Counted from the stretch's first letter, positions 1 through 5,191 are shown. The stretch: DNA of 6,576 bases from Thermacetogenium sp. UBA4966 (GCA_002397275.1 DHAA01000087.1:1-6576), one strand, 5' to 3'. Program-made: numbers and translations. The notes: a model not told the origin generated them from the sequence alone.

Positions 1-1
1 G

Positions 2-406
2 ATTTTTAATTGGCCATTGACAGTCTATGATAGTGTATATTCGGGTTGGTGGCATAAATATCAGAAAAATTGGCTCGGAATATGGACACACACGCACTCA
101 AGATCGTGGACTGTAGCCGATACGTTTTCGAGATATATGGGAGTTGTTCTTACAAGACAGAATCATCGAGATTTTTCAGCTCATGTTTACAAAGGTAATT
201 TTATCGCTGCCGATTGGACTAATGATGGTGATTGGGAGCACATGGGCTTTGTTACAGCAGATGATAATTATATAGGAAGCTATGGTTATTACGATTACAA
301 GATTGCTCAACACACTTCAAATTATCATGCGTGGACAAGTAGTTCCACAAATAATTGGGAATATGTTGGAGTGGATGGAGGTAAATATGGTAGAATCAGA
401 CACTAA
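2..406 (+). CDS. Putative amidase-domain protein (Amidase_6-like), C-terminal part
   Basis: The frame is open from the left edge, so the true start and the N-terminal region lie outside the window; a TTG at 17 is in frame but has no ribosome binding site and is not the start. The visible 134 residues fit the C-terminal half of the putative amidase domain (Amidase_6, a papain-like/CHAP-like fold seen in Firmicutes): a Trp-rich stretch (GWWHKYQKNW), then SWTVADTFSRYM, then ADWTNDGDWEHMGFVT, whose His (bases 239-241) matches the family's conserved 'W-x-H' catalytic-type His, followed by an AQHTSNYHAW block like the 'HTN' motif. The catalytic Cys would be in the missing part. Known members are thought to act on the cell wall or on peptides; no reaction can be assigned here. 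Its end overlaps the next gene by 20 bases. The DNA is more AT-rich than nifSU. The domain call is by recognition of motifs, not by a search. Confidence 0.72.
   Translation: MFNWPLTVYDSVYSGWWHKYQKNWLGIWTHTHSRSWTVADTFSRYMGVVLTRQNHRDFSAHVYKGNFIAADWTNDGDWEHMGFVTADDNYIGSYGYYDYKIAQHTSNYHAWTSSSTNNWEYVGVDGGKYGRIRH
377..381 (+). promoter_or_regulatory. Ribosome binding site deciding the start at 387
   Basis: GGAGG lies 5 bases before the ATG at 387, inside the coding sequence of the preceding gene. It favours 387 over the in-frame ATGs at 282 and 375; the 375 ATG overlaps this site. Confidence 0.75.
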
Positions 407-773
407 TGAAAAATACCTTTTTATTTTATACCTTATCCCGTTTATTTTTGGTTTTTTTGACTGGGTGAATTATCCGGGATTGAAAAACTATAATGGGACT
501 GTGTTTATCAGAAAATACCTTGCCCTTGTAGTCGTTGGAGTAATTTTAAACGGATTAACTTTTTTTCTACAGGGTATTAGTCGGCAAAAAAGAGTTACAC
601 AACTTGTGTTATCTTACCTCATTGCGTGGTGTGGTATTTTCTTCAATGTCCTTACAGATAATATTTTACGACATATCACTGTAATCTTCTATCTTTGTTT
701 AGTTTCCGTTTTAGTATGTTTTACATGTCAGGTTTTGTTGTTAAGGAAGAATCACAAAGCCGCTACCCGATGA
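387..773 (+). CDS. Small four-helix membrane protein, unknown function
   Basis: I do not recognise this 128-residue protein. The start is set by a GGAGG 5 bases upstream; the longer frame from 282 would only add residues that are an out-of-frame reading of the amidase gene. Four hydrophobic stretches are visible: about residues 10-27 (YLFILYLIPFIFGFFDWV), 44-62, 71-90 and 97-119. Short polar loops separate them, the second being Arg/Lys-rich (SRQKR), and the tail is basic (RKNHKAATR), suggesting the C-terminus is cytoplasmic. It has no signal peptide apart from helix 1 and no catalytic motif. The start lies inside the end of the amidase gene (20-base overlap), so the two are probably co-translated and may act together at the envelope. 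A role as immunity or accessory protein is only inference. A strong hairpin terminator follows. Confidence 0.8.
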   Translation: MVESDTNEKYLFILYLIPFIFGFFDWVNYPGLKNYNGTVFIRKYLALVVVGVILNGLTFFLQGISRQKRVTQLVLSYLIAWCGIFFNVLTDNILRHITVIFYLCLVSVLVCFTCQVLLLRKNHKAATR

Positions 774-805
774 CAAGGATACCCTTTTATCCGAAATTAA
801 TAAAT

Positions 806-844
806 AAAGAGGGAAGCCCTTGAGCAGCATGACTTCCCTCTTTT
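806..844. terminator. Bidirectional intrinsic terminator between convergent genes
   Basis: A perfect 11-bp stem pairs 806-816 (AAAGAGGGAAG) with 833-843 (CTTCCCTCTTT) around a 16-base loop. The plus strand continues TTTTAGTCTTTTT. On the minus strand the stem is followed by a T-rich run (complement of the AT-rich bases 791-805). It can therefore end the amidase/membrane unit from the left and the coat-protein unit from the right. Confidence 0.9.
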
Positions 845-859
845 AGTCTTTTTGGAGTA

Positions 860-1111
860 TTATCGCCCTTGGGCGAAAGAGGAGCGAACTTGCTGTATCT
901 CTTGTGGTTGTGCCGGCTGTGCCGGTTGGTAGTATCCTTTTTGCTCCGCCACCTGATAGAGCTGATACTGGAATTGTTCATCTGCATCCCGTGTCTGCTG
1001 CAGCACCTGCCGTAGCTGCTGGTTTGCGGTTTGGGTTATAGCGTTGGCATATCCGGTTAAACTGCTGTTGATCATTGATAAAACGTCGTTTACCATGTCT
1101 TTTTCCTGCAT
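860..1111 (-). CDS. Spore coat protein, CotF family
   Basis: An 83-residue protein matching the Coat_F family (ferritin-like helical spore coat proteins). Family signatures seen in order: MQEKDMVNDVLSMINSSLTGY at the N-terminus (residues 1-21), the central helix with LRQVLQQTRDADEQFQ (33-48), and the LYQVAEQKGYYQPA block (51-64) typical of these short clostridial coat proteins. A Pro/Gln/Ala stretch (PAQPAQP, 63-69) precedes a short charged tail. By family knowledge it is made in the mother cell and deposited in the spore coat; no enzymatic role is expected. Start: ATG with a GGGAGG 10 bases upstream. It is the second gene of a two-gene unit, 19 bases after the stop of the 61-codon gene, and ends just before the hairpin at 806-844. 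Confidence 0.93.
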   Translation of the reverse strand: MQEKDMVNDVLSMINSSLTGYANAITQTANQQLRQVLQQTRDADEQFQYQLYQVAEQKGYYQPAQPAQPQEIQQVRSSFAQGR

Positions 1112-1130
1112 AGTTTTGTCGCCTCCCTTC

Positions 1131-1316
1131 TTATTGTAAGAACGACAGGAATTTTTGTTTTGTTTTTAGAGCTTCCTGAGCCGACTGCTGAAACATTTGC
1201 TTGATCTGTGAATCATGGCATTGTTGAGCGTAAGTGTTCAGCTTCTGGGCGGCGGTTTCATGCGAGCCGATAAAATGCCGCAGATTTTGCAGTTCCATTT
1301 GGTTTAATTGGGACAC
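1131..1316 (-). CDS. Small CotF-associated coat-type protein (61 aa)
   Basis: A short, entirely helical-looking, Gln-rich protein (MSQLNQMELQNLRHFIGSHE at the start, ending KTKQKFLSFLQ). It resembles the small companion proteins often found directly upstream of CotF-type genes in Clostridia: the segment ELQNLRHFIGSHETAAQKLNTYA looks like a helix of the same ferritin-like hairpin, and one Cys (residue 33) is present. A role in the spore coat is inferred from similarity and from the neighbour; it is not a complete Coat_F domain. The start is GTG, chosen because GGAGG lies 7 bases upstream; the next ATG, six codons in, has no site. First gene of the coat unit. Confidence 0.85.
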   Translation of the reverse strand: MSQLNQMELQNLRHFIGSHETAAQKLNTYAQQCHDSQIKQMFQQSAQEALKTKQKFLSFLQ

Positions 1317-1323
1317 TTTTTTT

Positions 1324-1328
1324 CCTCC
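1324..1328 (-). promoter_or_regulatory. Ribosome binding site supporting a GTG start
   Basis: On the minus strand AAAAAGGAGGAAA places GGAGG 7 bases before the GTG at 1316, which decides for this rare start over the internal ATG at 1298. Confidence 0.8.
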
Positions 1329-1347
1329 TTTTTGTTTATTTGGTATT

Positions 1348-1375
1348 AGTGTATCAAGTATTCTTCAATTTATTC
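1348..1375 (-). promoter_or_regulatory. Candidate sporulation (sigma-E/sigma-K type) promoter for the coat genes
   Basis: On the minus strand GAATAAA (1369-1375) and GATACACT (1348-1355) are 13 bases apart. The second is one mismatch from the sigma-E -10 consensus CATACAnT, and GATACACTA also resembles the sigma-K -10. Position, about 30 bases before the GTG, and the coat function of the genes support it. It is a pattern match only. Confidence 0.5.
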
Positions 1376-1396
1376 GTCCCTTGCCGTTATTCTTTC

Positions 1397-1431
1397 GGCG
1401 GCAAAAAACATCACAGGCGGCAAAAAACATC
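1397..1431. repeat. Tandem 16-bp direct repeat before the nifSU promoter
   Basis: GGCGGCAAAAAACATC occurs exactly twice, at 1397-1412 and 1416-1431, with ACA between (period 19). The second copy abuts the -35 box at 1432. The A6 tracts fall where an UP element or an activator could bind, and the repeat also lies behind the divergent coat promoter. Function unknown. Confidence 0.9.
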
Positions 1432-1460
1432 TTGACATCTATAGCGAATGCCGATATACT
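1432..1460 (+). promoter_or_regulatory. Sigma-A promoter of the nifSU operon
   Basis: TTGACA (1432-1437) is a perfect -35 box, followed after exactly 17 bases by TATACT (1455-1460), one base from consensus. Transcription would start near 1467. It faces nifS with no other promoter between. Confidence 0.88.
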
Positions 1461-1473
1461 ATGGAATGTTACA

Positions 1474-1496
1474 ATCCCTACTAGTTTAGTAGGGAT
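1474..1496 (+). promoter_or_regulatory. Operator-like perfect dyad, possible Rrf2-family (IscR/CymR-like) site
   Basis: ATCCCTACTA (1474-1483) and TAGTAGGGAT (1487-1496) are perfect 10-bp inverted arms around GTT. The dyad begins about 7 bases after the expected transcription start, a place where a bound repressor would block the polymerase. No T-run follows, so it is not a terminator. Rrf2-type regulators such as IscR commonly control iscS/nifS operons and bind dyads of this size; assigning this one to that family is inference, and no such regulator gene is in the window. Confidence 0.65.
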
Positions 1497-1659
1497 ACGG
1501 GAATGAATATTAAGAAGCAAGATGTATGTGCAGCGGGGGAGAGGAACAAGATAAGTTTACAAAAAGCTTACAAGTAAATAAGGGTTTTTGTCGATGTGCG
1601 GCTGAAGGTAAAGTAACTGTTGAGGCATTCTCAATAACTTGAACGGAGAGTGATCTGCT
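1497..1659 (+). other. Leader region of the nifSU mRNA
   Basis: About 190 bases separate the expected transcription start from the nifS ATG, long for a simple leader. I see no match to a T-box, SAM or other riboswitch core that I know. It holds a possible 24-codon ORF (1503-1577), and a small stem, TGTTGAG (1618-1624) with CTCAATA (1630-1636, one G-U pair), around a 5-base loop, ending 8 bases before the nifS ribosome binding site GGAG (1645-1648). Confidence 0.5.
1503..1577 (+). CDS. Possible 24-residue leader peptide ahead of nifS
   Basis: ATG at 1503 opens MNIKKQDVCAAGERNKISLQ followed by KAYK and a TAA stop. An AGGG at 1491-1494, inside the right arm of the dyad, is 8 bases upstream and could serve as a ribosome binding site. 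The peptide has one Cys and is basic. It is short enough to be chance, there is no homology I recognise, and nothing shows it is translated. It is listed because it is the only start-plus-site in the long leader. Confidence 0.25.
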   Translation: MNIKKQDVCAAGERNKISLQKAYK

Positions 1660-2829
1660 ATGCGCAAGGTATATCTGGACCATGCCGGGACGACGCCTCT
1701 TAACCCGGAGGTCTATTCACTCATGTGTGAGTTTATGAAAAATACGTTTGGGAACCCATCGAGTATCCATTCCTTTGGCCGTGAGGCCAAGAAGTGGGTG
1801 GATAAGGCGCGCCGGCAAGTAGCGGAGTTAATCGGCGCCGAGGCCGGGGAAATCATCTTTACCAGCGGAGGCACTGAAGCCGACAATCTAGCGATTATAG
1901 GAGCGGCGGCAGCAAGGCGCAAGAAGGGGAATCATATTATCACTTCCTCAATCGAGCATCCCGCTGTTCTGAATACCTGCAAGCATCTTGCCAAAAACGG
2001 TTTTGACGTCACGTTTCTTCCCGTGGATCACTATGGGTTGGTTGAGCCGGAGCAACTGCGCAGAGAGATCCGGCCGGAGACGATTTTGATCTCAATCATG
2101 CATGCTAATAATGAAATCGGGACGATTGAACCGGTGAAGGAGATAGCCGCCGTCGCCAGGGAGCACGGCGTTCTTTTTCATACTGATGCTGTACAGAGCG
2201 CGGGGAAAATTCCGGTTGATGTCAACGCTCTGGGCGTTGATCTCCTAACCCTTTCCAGCCATAAGATATACGGCCCCAAGGGGGTGGGCGCCCTCTATAA
2301 GAGAAAAAAGGTGCGGCTGCATCCTGTGGTGTTTGGAGGAGGTCAAGAAGGCAATGCGCGTTCAGGCACTGAAAATACCATAGGAATCGTTGGCTTTGGA
2401 AAGGCCGCGGAAATCGCTGCCCGGGATCTGGACTCTGAATTCGAGCGTACCGGGAAACTGCGAGATAAATTGATCCGGGGGATCGAAGAAAGGATTTCTG
2501 ATGTCAGGTATAACGGGCATCCTGAGCGGAGGCTGCCCCATATCGTGAACTTCAGTTTTTCCTATGTAGAGGGAGAGTCGATGCTGCTTAGCCTGGATAT
2601 GAAAGGCATAGCCGCCTCCTCCGGATCGGCCTGCAGTTCCAGTGCCTTAAAACCCTCTCACGTGCTGACCGCCATCGGATTGCCTTATGAACTGGTTCAC
2701 GGCTCTCTGCGTATGACGCTGGGGAGAATGAACGATGAGGCGGATATCGACTATGTTCTTGACGTGCTTCCGGGGATCATTGCCAAGCTGAGGAGTTTTT
2801 CCCCGCTGGCCAATAAACTGACAGTTTAA
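1660..2829 (+). CDS. nifS: Cysteine desulfurase NifS/IscS
   Basis: A 389-residue class V aminotransferase-fold enzyme, full length for the family. It uses pyridoxal phosphate to take sulfur from L-cysteine, giving alanine and a persulfide passed to Fe-S scaffold proteins. Seen in order: VYLDHAGTTPLNPEV (4-18), TSGGTEADNLAI (68-79), SIEHPAV with the cofactor-stacking His100, HANNEIGTIEP (148-158), HTDAVQ (174-179, Asp176), SSHKIYGPKG with the Schiff-base Lys202, the GGGQEGNARSGTENT loop (226-240), and SSGSACSSSALKPSHVL with the catalytic Cys325, as in group I (NifS/IscS) enzymes. Start: ATG with GGAG 11 bases upstream. nifU follows after 15 bases, so the two form an operon. With no nitrogenase genes here, general Fe-S assembly is more likely than a nitrogen-fixation role; iscS would be an equally good name. 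Confidence 0.97.
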   Translation: MRKVYLDHAGTTPLNPEVYSLMCEFMKNTFGNPSSIHSFGREAKKWVDKARRQVAELIGAEAGEIIFTSGGTEADNLAIIGAAAARRKKGNHIITSSIEHPAVLNTCKHLAKNGFDVTFLPVDHYGLVEPEQLRREIRPETILISIMHANNEIGTIEPVKEIAAVAREHGVLFHTDAVQSAGKIPVDVNALGVDLLTLSSHKIYGPKGVGALYKRKKVRLHPVVFGGGQEGNARSGTENTIGIVGFGKAAEIAARDLDSEFERTGKLRDKLIRGIEERISDVRYNGHPERRLPHIVNFSFSYVEGESMLLSLDMKGIAASSGSACSSSALKPSHVLTAIGLPYELVHGSLRMTLGRMNDEADIDYVLDVLPGIIAKLRSFSPLANKLTV

Positions 2830-2844
2830 GTGAGGTGATCTCGA

Positions 2845-3240
2845 ATGTATAACGAAACAGTAATGGATCATTTTCAAAACCCGCGCAATGTTGGGGAAAT
2901 TGATGATGCCAGCGGTGTCGGCGAGATCGGAAATGTTGTTTGCGGCGATATTCTGAGGGTATACATCAAGGTCAAGGATGAGACGCTCGATGATGTCAAG
3001 TATATGACCTTCGGCTGCGGCGCGGCGGTGGCCAGCGGCAGCATGCTGACCACTTTGGCTAAGGGAAAGACGATTGAAGAGGCTAAGAAATTGACGAACA
3101 AGGATGTTGCTAAAGCCCTGGGGGGGCTGCCCGCGCACAAACTGCATTGTTCCAACCTGGCAGCCGACGCATTGCATAAGGCAATCGACGATTGGCTGAG
3201 TAAAACCGGGAAAGGAGACAAGCCGGATGGTGAGAAGTGA
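2845..3240 (+). CDS. nifU: Fe-S cluster assembly scaffold NifU (clostridial IscU-type)
   Basis: A 131-residue IscU-domain protein on which [2Fe-2S]/[4Fe-4S] clusters are built from NifS-derived sulfur and then handed to apo-proteins. It has the N-terminal MYNETVMDHFQNPRNVGEI, all three cluster Cys (Cys33 in VVCGD, with Asp35; Cys58 in TFGCGAAVAS; Cys102 in KLHCSNLAADALHKA, next to His101), and the LTNKDVAKALGGLP segment typical of the short clostridial NifU, which lacks the central ferredoxin and C-terminal Nfu domains of nitrogen-fixing NifU. The VASGS after Cys58 replaces the more usual ASSS. The last 12 or so residues (TGKGDKPDGEK) form a charged tail. Start: ATG with a very good AGGTGAT site. 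The 3' end contains one arm of a dyad shared with the convergent permease gene. Confidence 0.96.
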   Translation: MYNETVMDHFQNPRNVGEIDDASGVGEIGNVVCGDILRVYIKVKDETLDDVKYMTFGCGAAVASGSMLTTLAKGKTIEEAKKLTNKDVAKALGGLPAHKLHCSNLAADALHKAIDDWLSKTGKGDKPDGEK

Positions 3241-3272
3241 GAAGGCTATACTTCTTTTTCCGGCTTGGTTTT
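3219..3272. terminator. Dyad shared by the convergent ends of nifU and the permease gene
   Basis: CAAGCCGG (3219-3226) pairs perfectly with CCGGCTTG (3260-3267); the interior holds a second small stem, AGAAG (3240-3244) with CTTCT (3251-3255) followed by T5. GTTTTG follows the outer stem on the plus strand. Both arms lie in coding sequence: the left in the last nifU codons, the right in the last codons of the permease gene. A terminator role is likely but the T-tracts are short, and the minus-strand side has only a mixed pyrimidine run. Confidence 0.5.
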
Positions 3273-4424
3273 GTAGAAGATAAACATCATTAAAGCAGCG
3301 ATGAAGGCCATAATTGCTCCGAAGTAAAAGGCTGCCAGTGAGCTTACCGTGTCATATAATACTCCAGCGATCAGGCTTGCGGGAAGAAGGGTTATTCCCA
3401 GAATAGCGTTATAAAGTCCCAGGGCGGCGCCTTTTTTGTTCTCAGGGACCAAATCTGAAACCAGGGCCTTCTGCACTCCGTCAGTCGCTGCGCTGTATAC
3501 ACCGTATAAGGCAAAGAGAAGCAGGATCGTTCCCTTGCCCTGTGTTGATCCAAACCCGAAATAGACTGCGCTATACAGCAAGAAGCCGAAGATGATCAGT
3601 TTTTCTCTGCCTATGCGGTCGGAAAGCGAGCCCATGGGCACAGACAAAAAAACAGCGACCGAGTTGAGAATCATATAAACAAGCGGTATCAAAGCCACCT
3701 TGATTCCCACCTCTTCCGCTTTGACGAGGAGCAGGGCGTCTGTGGAATTGCCCAGGGTGAAGAGGACGGCGATCAGCAAAAACAGGTAGTATCTTGGAGA
3801 GAAGTCCTGCAACCGGATCTTGCCCGGCAGGTCTTCTTTGCGTTTTTTTGCTTCTTTAATAAACAGTAGAACCGTAATCACACCGAGCAGGGCAGGGAGG
3901 GCGGCGATTAAAAATATCCTGCGGTAATTTCCCGGATAGGCCGCAAGCAGCCAGAACGCCAACAGGGGGCCTATAATCGCTCCGGCGTTATCCATCGCTT
4001 TGTGAAAGCCAAAACCTTTCCCCCGCTCCCTTTCTCCCGCGGAACCGGCGATCAAGCTGTCTCTGGGGGCGGTCCTCACTCCCTTGCCGGTTCTTTCGAT
4101 AAATCTCAACAAAAGCACCTGCAGGGGGGAAACCACCAAGGCATAAAGGGGGGTGATTATGGCTGTAACAGCATAACCGAAAACCATAAAGGGTTTATTC
4201 TTGCCGATTTTGTCGCTCCACCAGCCGGAAACGGCTTTGAGGAGCGCAGATGTGCTCTCCGCGATTCCTTCGATCAGAGAGAGTTCAGTTTTGGATGCTC
4301 CGATAGACATAAGGAATAAAGGCATAACAGAGTAAATCATTTTTACCGAGGTATCGGTCAAAAAACTTGTTAACCCTGTGAAGAATATATTTCGCTCCAG
4401 GCCGAGAACCTTTTTGCTTGCCAC
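3246..4424 (-). CDS. Major facilitator superfamily permease (likely efflux)
   Basis: A 392-residue MFS protein with about 12 hydrophobic segments, normal family length. Motif A appears in both halves: SGWWSDKIGKNKP (66-78) and PMGSLSDRIGREK (263-275). Loop 4-5 carries RFIERTGKGVRTAPRDSLIAGS (from residue 107), diagnostic of an MFS branch with 'RTGKGxRxxPRDxLI', and DNAGAIIGPLLA (145-156) is a motif-C-like antiporter signature. A basic loop (IKEAKKRKEDLPGK) joins the halves. The substrate cannot be read from the sequence; proton-driven export is the likely mechanism by family. The start is GTG with AAGGTGAT upstream, overlapping the stop of the ChrB-like gene 9 bases away, so the two are co-transcribed and probably translationally coupled. 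The link to a ChrB-type protein suggests metal/oxyanion or stress export (inference). It converges on nifU with 5 bases between. Confidence 0.93.
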   Translation of the reverse strand: MASKKVLGLERNIFFTGLTSFLTDTSVKMIYSVMPLFLMSIGASKTELSLIEGIAESTSALLKAVSGWWSDKIGKNKPFMVFGYAVTAIITPLYALVVSPLQVLLLRFIERTGKGVRTAPRDSLIAGSAGERERGKGFGFHKAMDNAGAIIGPLLAFWLLAAYPGNYRRIFLIAALPALLGVITVLLFIKEAKKRKEDLPGKIRLQDFSPRYYLFLLIAVLFTLGNSTDALLLVKAEEVGIKVALIPLVYMILNSVAVFLSVPMGSLSDRIGREKLIIFGFLLYSAVYFGFGSTQGKGTILLLFALYGVYSAATDGVQKALVSDLVPENKKGAALGLYNAILGITLLPASLIAGVLYDTVSSLAAFYFGAIMAFIAALMMFIFYKTKPEKEV

Positions 4425-4427
4425 GAT

Positions 4428-4435
4428 ATCACCTT
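4428..4435 (-). promoter_or_regulatory. Ribosome binding site overlapping a stop codon
   Basis: AAGGTGAT on the minus strand overlaps the TAA of the ChrB-like gene (4434-4436) and sets the GTG start of the permease at 4424, indicating coupled translation. Confidence 0.75.
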
Positions 4436-4964
4436 ATTCGATGCCATGCTGTTCATATATTTTTTGAGCGAACTCTTGAAGTTCAGCTTTGCATTTTTCG
4501 ATCTCTTTGGCCGCTGTTTCTCCCATATCGGAATTAAAGCAGTCTCTTTTTTTGATTTTTTCAAACCATCTTGTGAGTTTGTTGAATTCTTCTTCGTTCT
4601 CTTCCAGTTCAGTAAAGGTGAAGTTTTCTTTTTCCGTTTCTGTTCGCATTTCTTCGTGAAAACTTTGGCAGTAGCTGAGCAGCTCCGTGTATTCCTGTTC
4701 CCGTTCCCGGTTGAAATTGGCGATGATGTCTTCTTTACCGTAAATAAATTCTCCCTCAACTATGGAGACGCTTCCCCCGTCGCTTTCTATCGCCCTGGTT
4801 ATCTGTTCGATCTCTTGGTCTACTCCGGGATAGCGGGGAATCATCCAGAGAGACTGCTGGACATTGAGAGCCCCCAGCTTTTTCATGGCCCTCCAGGCCG
4901 CCACCCGGACTCTCGACGGCTGCGAAGGGAGGCTGTAGAGTATGAATAAATATTGATCTGACAT
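4434..4964 (-). CDS. ChrB N-terminal-domain protein, probable regulator
   Basis: A 176-residue soluble protein. Residues 5-95 match the ChrB N-terminal domain known from chromate-resistance regulators: YLFILYSLPSQPSRVRVAAW, then RAMKKLGALNVQQSLWMIP, an acidic helix (QEIEQITRAIESDGGSVSIVEGEF) and ANFNREREQEYTELL. The rest (about 96-176) is highly charged and likely helical/coiled coil (EENEEEFNKLTRWFEKIKKR, AAKEIEKCKAELQEFAQKIYEQ), and I see no C-terminal ChrB (rhodanese-like) domain, so this is not a full ChrB. Whether it senses chromate is unknown; no ChrA pump is present and an MFS gene takes its place. Start: ATG, GGAG 7 bases upstream. A sigma-A promoter and a dyad lie directly upstream, consistent with autoregulation (inference). 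Confidence 0.82.
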   Translation of the reverse strand: MSDQYLFILYSLPSQPSRVRVAAWRAMKKLGALNVQQSLWMIPRYPGVDQEIEQITRAIESDGGSVSIVEGEFIYGKEDIIANFNREREQEYTELLSYCQSFHEEMRTETEKENFTFTELEENEEEFNKLTRWFEKIKKRDCFNSDMGETAAKEIEKCKAELQEFAQKIYEQHGIE

Positions 4965-4978
4965 TATCTCTCTCCAAA

Positions 4979-4998
4979 AATGTAATGCGTGTTACATT
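4979..4998 (-). promoter_or_regulatory. Operator-like dyad at the start of the ChrB-like/MFS unit
   Basis: AATGTAA (4979-4985) and TTACATT (4992-4998) are perfect 7-bp arms around TGCGTG. The dyad abuts the -10 box and covers the expected transcription start, a classical repressor position. The arms look like a dimeric helix-turn-helix site; the ChrB-like product is the nearest candidate regulator, but no binding protein is proved. Confidence 0.65.
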
Positions 4999-5027
4999 AT
5001 AATAATCCCTGAAGCAGATTTTGTCAA
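4999..5027 (-). promoter_or_regulatory. Sigma-A promoter of the ChrB-like/MFS unit
   Basis: On the minus strand TTGACA (5022-5027) is followed after exactly 17 bases by TATTAT (4999-5004); a TATAAT overlaps it 3 bases further on. Transcription would begin near 4992, about 28 bases before the ATG. Confidence 0.82.
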
Positions 5028-5080
5028 TCATAAAACAGCCGGCCATAACGAAAACGGCGGCAAGCACGTCCGTCGGCAGA

Positions 5081-5095
5081 GAGAAACGTTTTCTC
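5081..5095. other. Small perfect dyad upstream of the ABC operon
   Basis: GAGAAA (5081-5086) and TTTCTC (5090-5095) are inverted around CGT, about 40 bases before the candidate -10 box of the ABC operon. It could be a regulator site or chance; no T-run follows, so it is not a terminator. Confidence 0.35.
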
Positions 5096-5128
5096 GGGAC
5101 AATTTTCCGGTGTGCTTTTGTTGGCGAT

Positions 5129-5139
5129 TGCTATATAAT
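5129..5139 (+). promoter_or_regulatory. Candidate promoter -10 region of the ABC operon
   Basis: TGCTATATAAT contains a consensus TATAAT (5134-5139) and an overlapping extended -10 form (TG at 5129-5130). No good -35 box is found at 16-18 bases upstream, so the promoter is weak, extended-10 or activator-dependent. It lies about 50 bases before the ATP-binding-protein gene. Confidence 0.45.
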
Positions 5140-5177
5140 AACATCTAAGGGAGCCGCCGCTGCAGGGGATTTCTCGC

Positions 5178-5184
5178 AAAGGAG
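5178..5184 (+). promoter_or_regulatory. Ribosome binding site deciding the ABC ATPase start
   Basis: AAAGGAG ends 7 bases before the ATG at 5192. It sets this start and excludes the 57-residue upstream extension of the same open frame, which would begin before the promoter. Confidence 0.85.
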
Positions 5185-5191
5185 CCGCATT

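Noticed and set aside
282..386. N-terminal extension of the 128-residue membrane protein
   Set aside because: It is the amidase gene read in another frame; the GGAGG at 377-381 supports the start at 387.
1474..1496. Terminator or attenuator at the perfect dyad
   Set aside because: The 3-base loop and absence of a following T-run make an operator more likely.
1234..1506. 90-codon plus-strand frame
   Set aside because: It lies opposite the 61-residue coat-type gene and across promoters and repeats; no ribosome binding site or homology.
2647..3177. 176-codon minus-strand frame opposite nifS/nifU
   Set aside because: Both plus-strand genes are unmistakable; this is a shadow with no site or recognisable motif.
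3227..3283. 18-codon frame starting inside nifU with AAAGGAG 9 bases upstream (MVRSEKAILLFPAWFCRR)
   Set aside because: The start looks good and could be a remnant of a third operon gene, but the peptide ends at once inside the convergent permease gene and has no recognisable identity.
4370..4759. 129-codon minus-strand frame inside the ChrB-like gene
   Set aside because: Lys/Ser/Thr-rich out-of-frame reading of a Glu/Lys-rich coiled-coil coding region; no start signal.
4446..4949. 167-codon Phe-rich plus-strand frame
   Set aside because: Antisense of the Glu/Lys-rich ChrB-like gene, which gives Phe/Leu-rich translation by chance.
5021..5191. 57-residue extension of the ABC ATPase
   Set aside because: It would start upstream of the promoter; the core begins at the ATG at 5192 with a good site.
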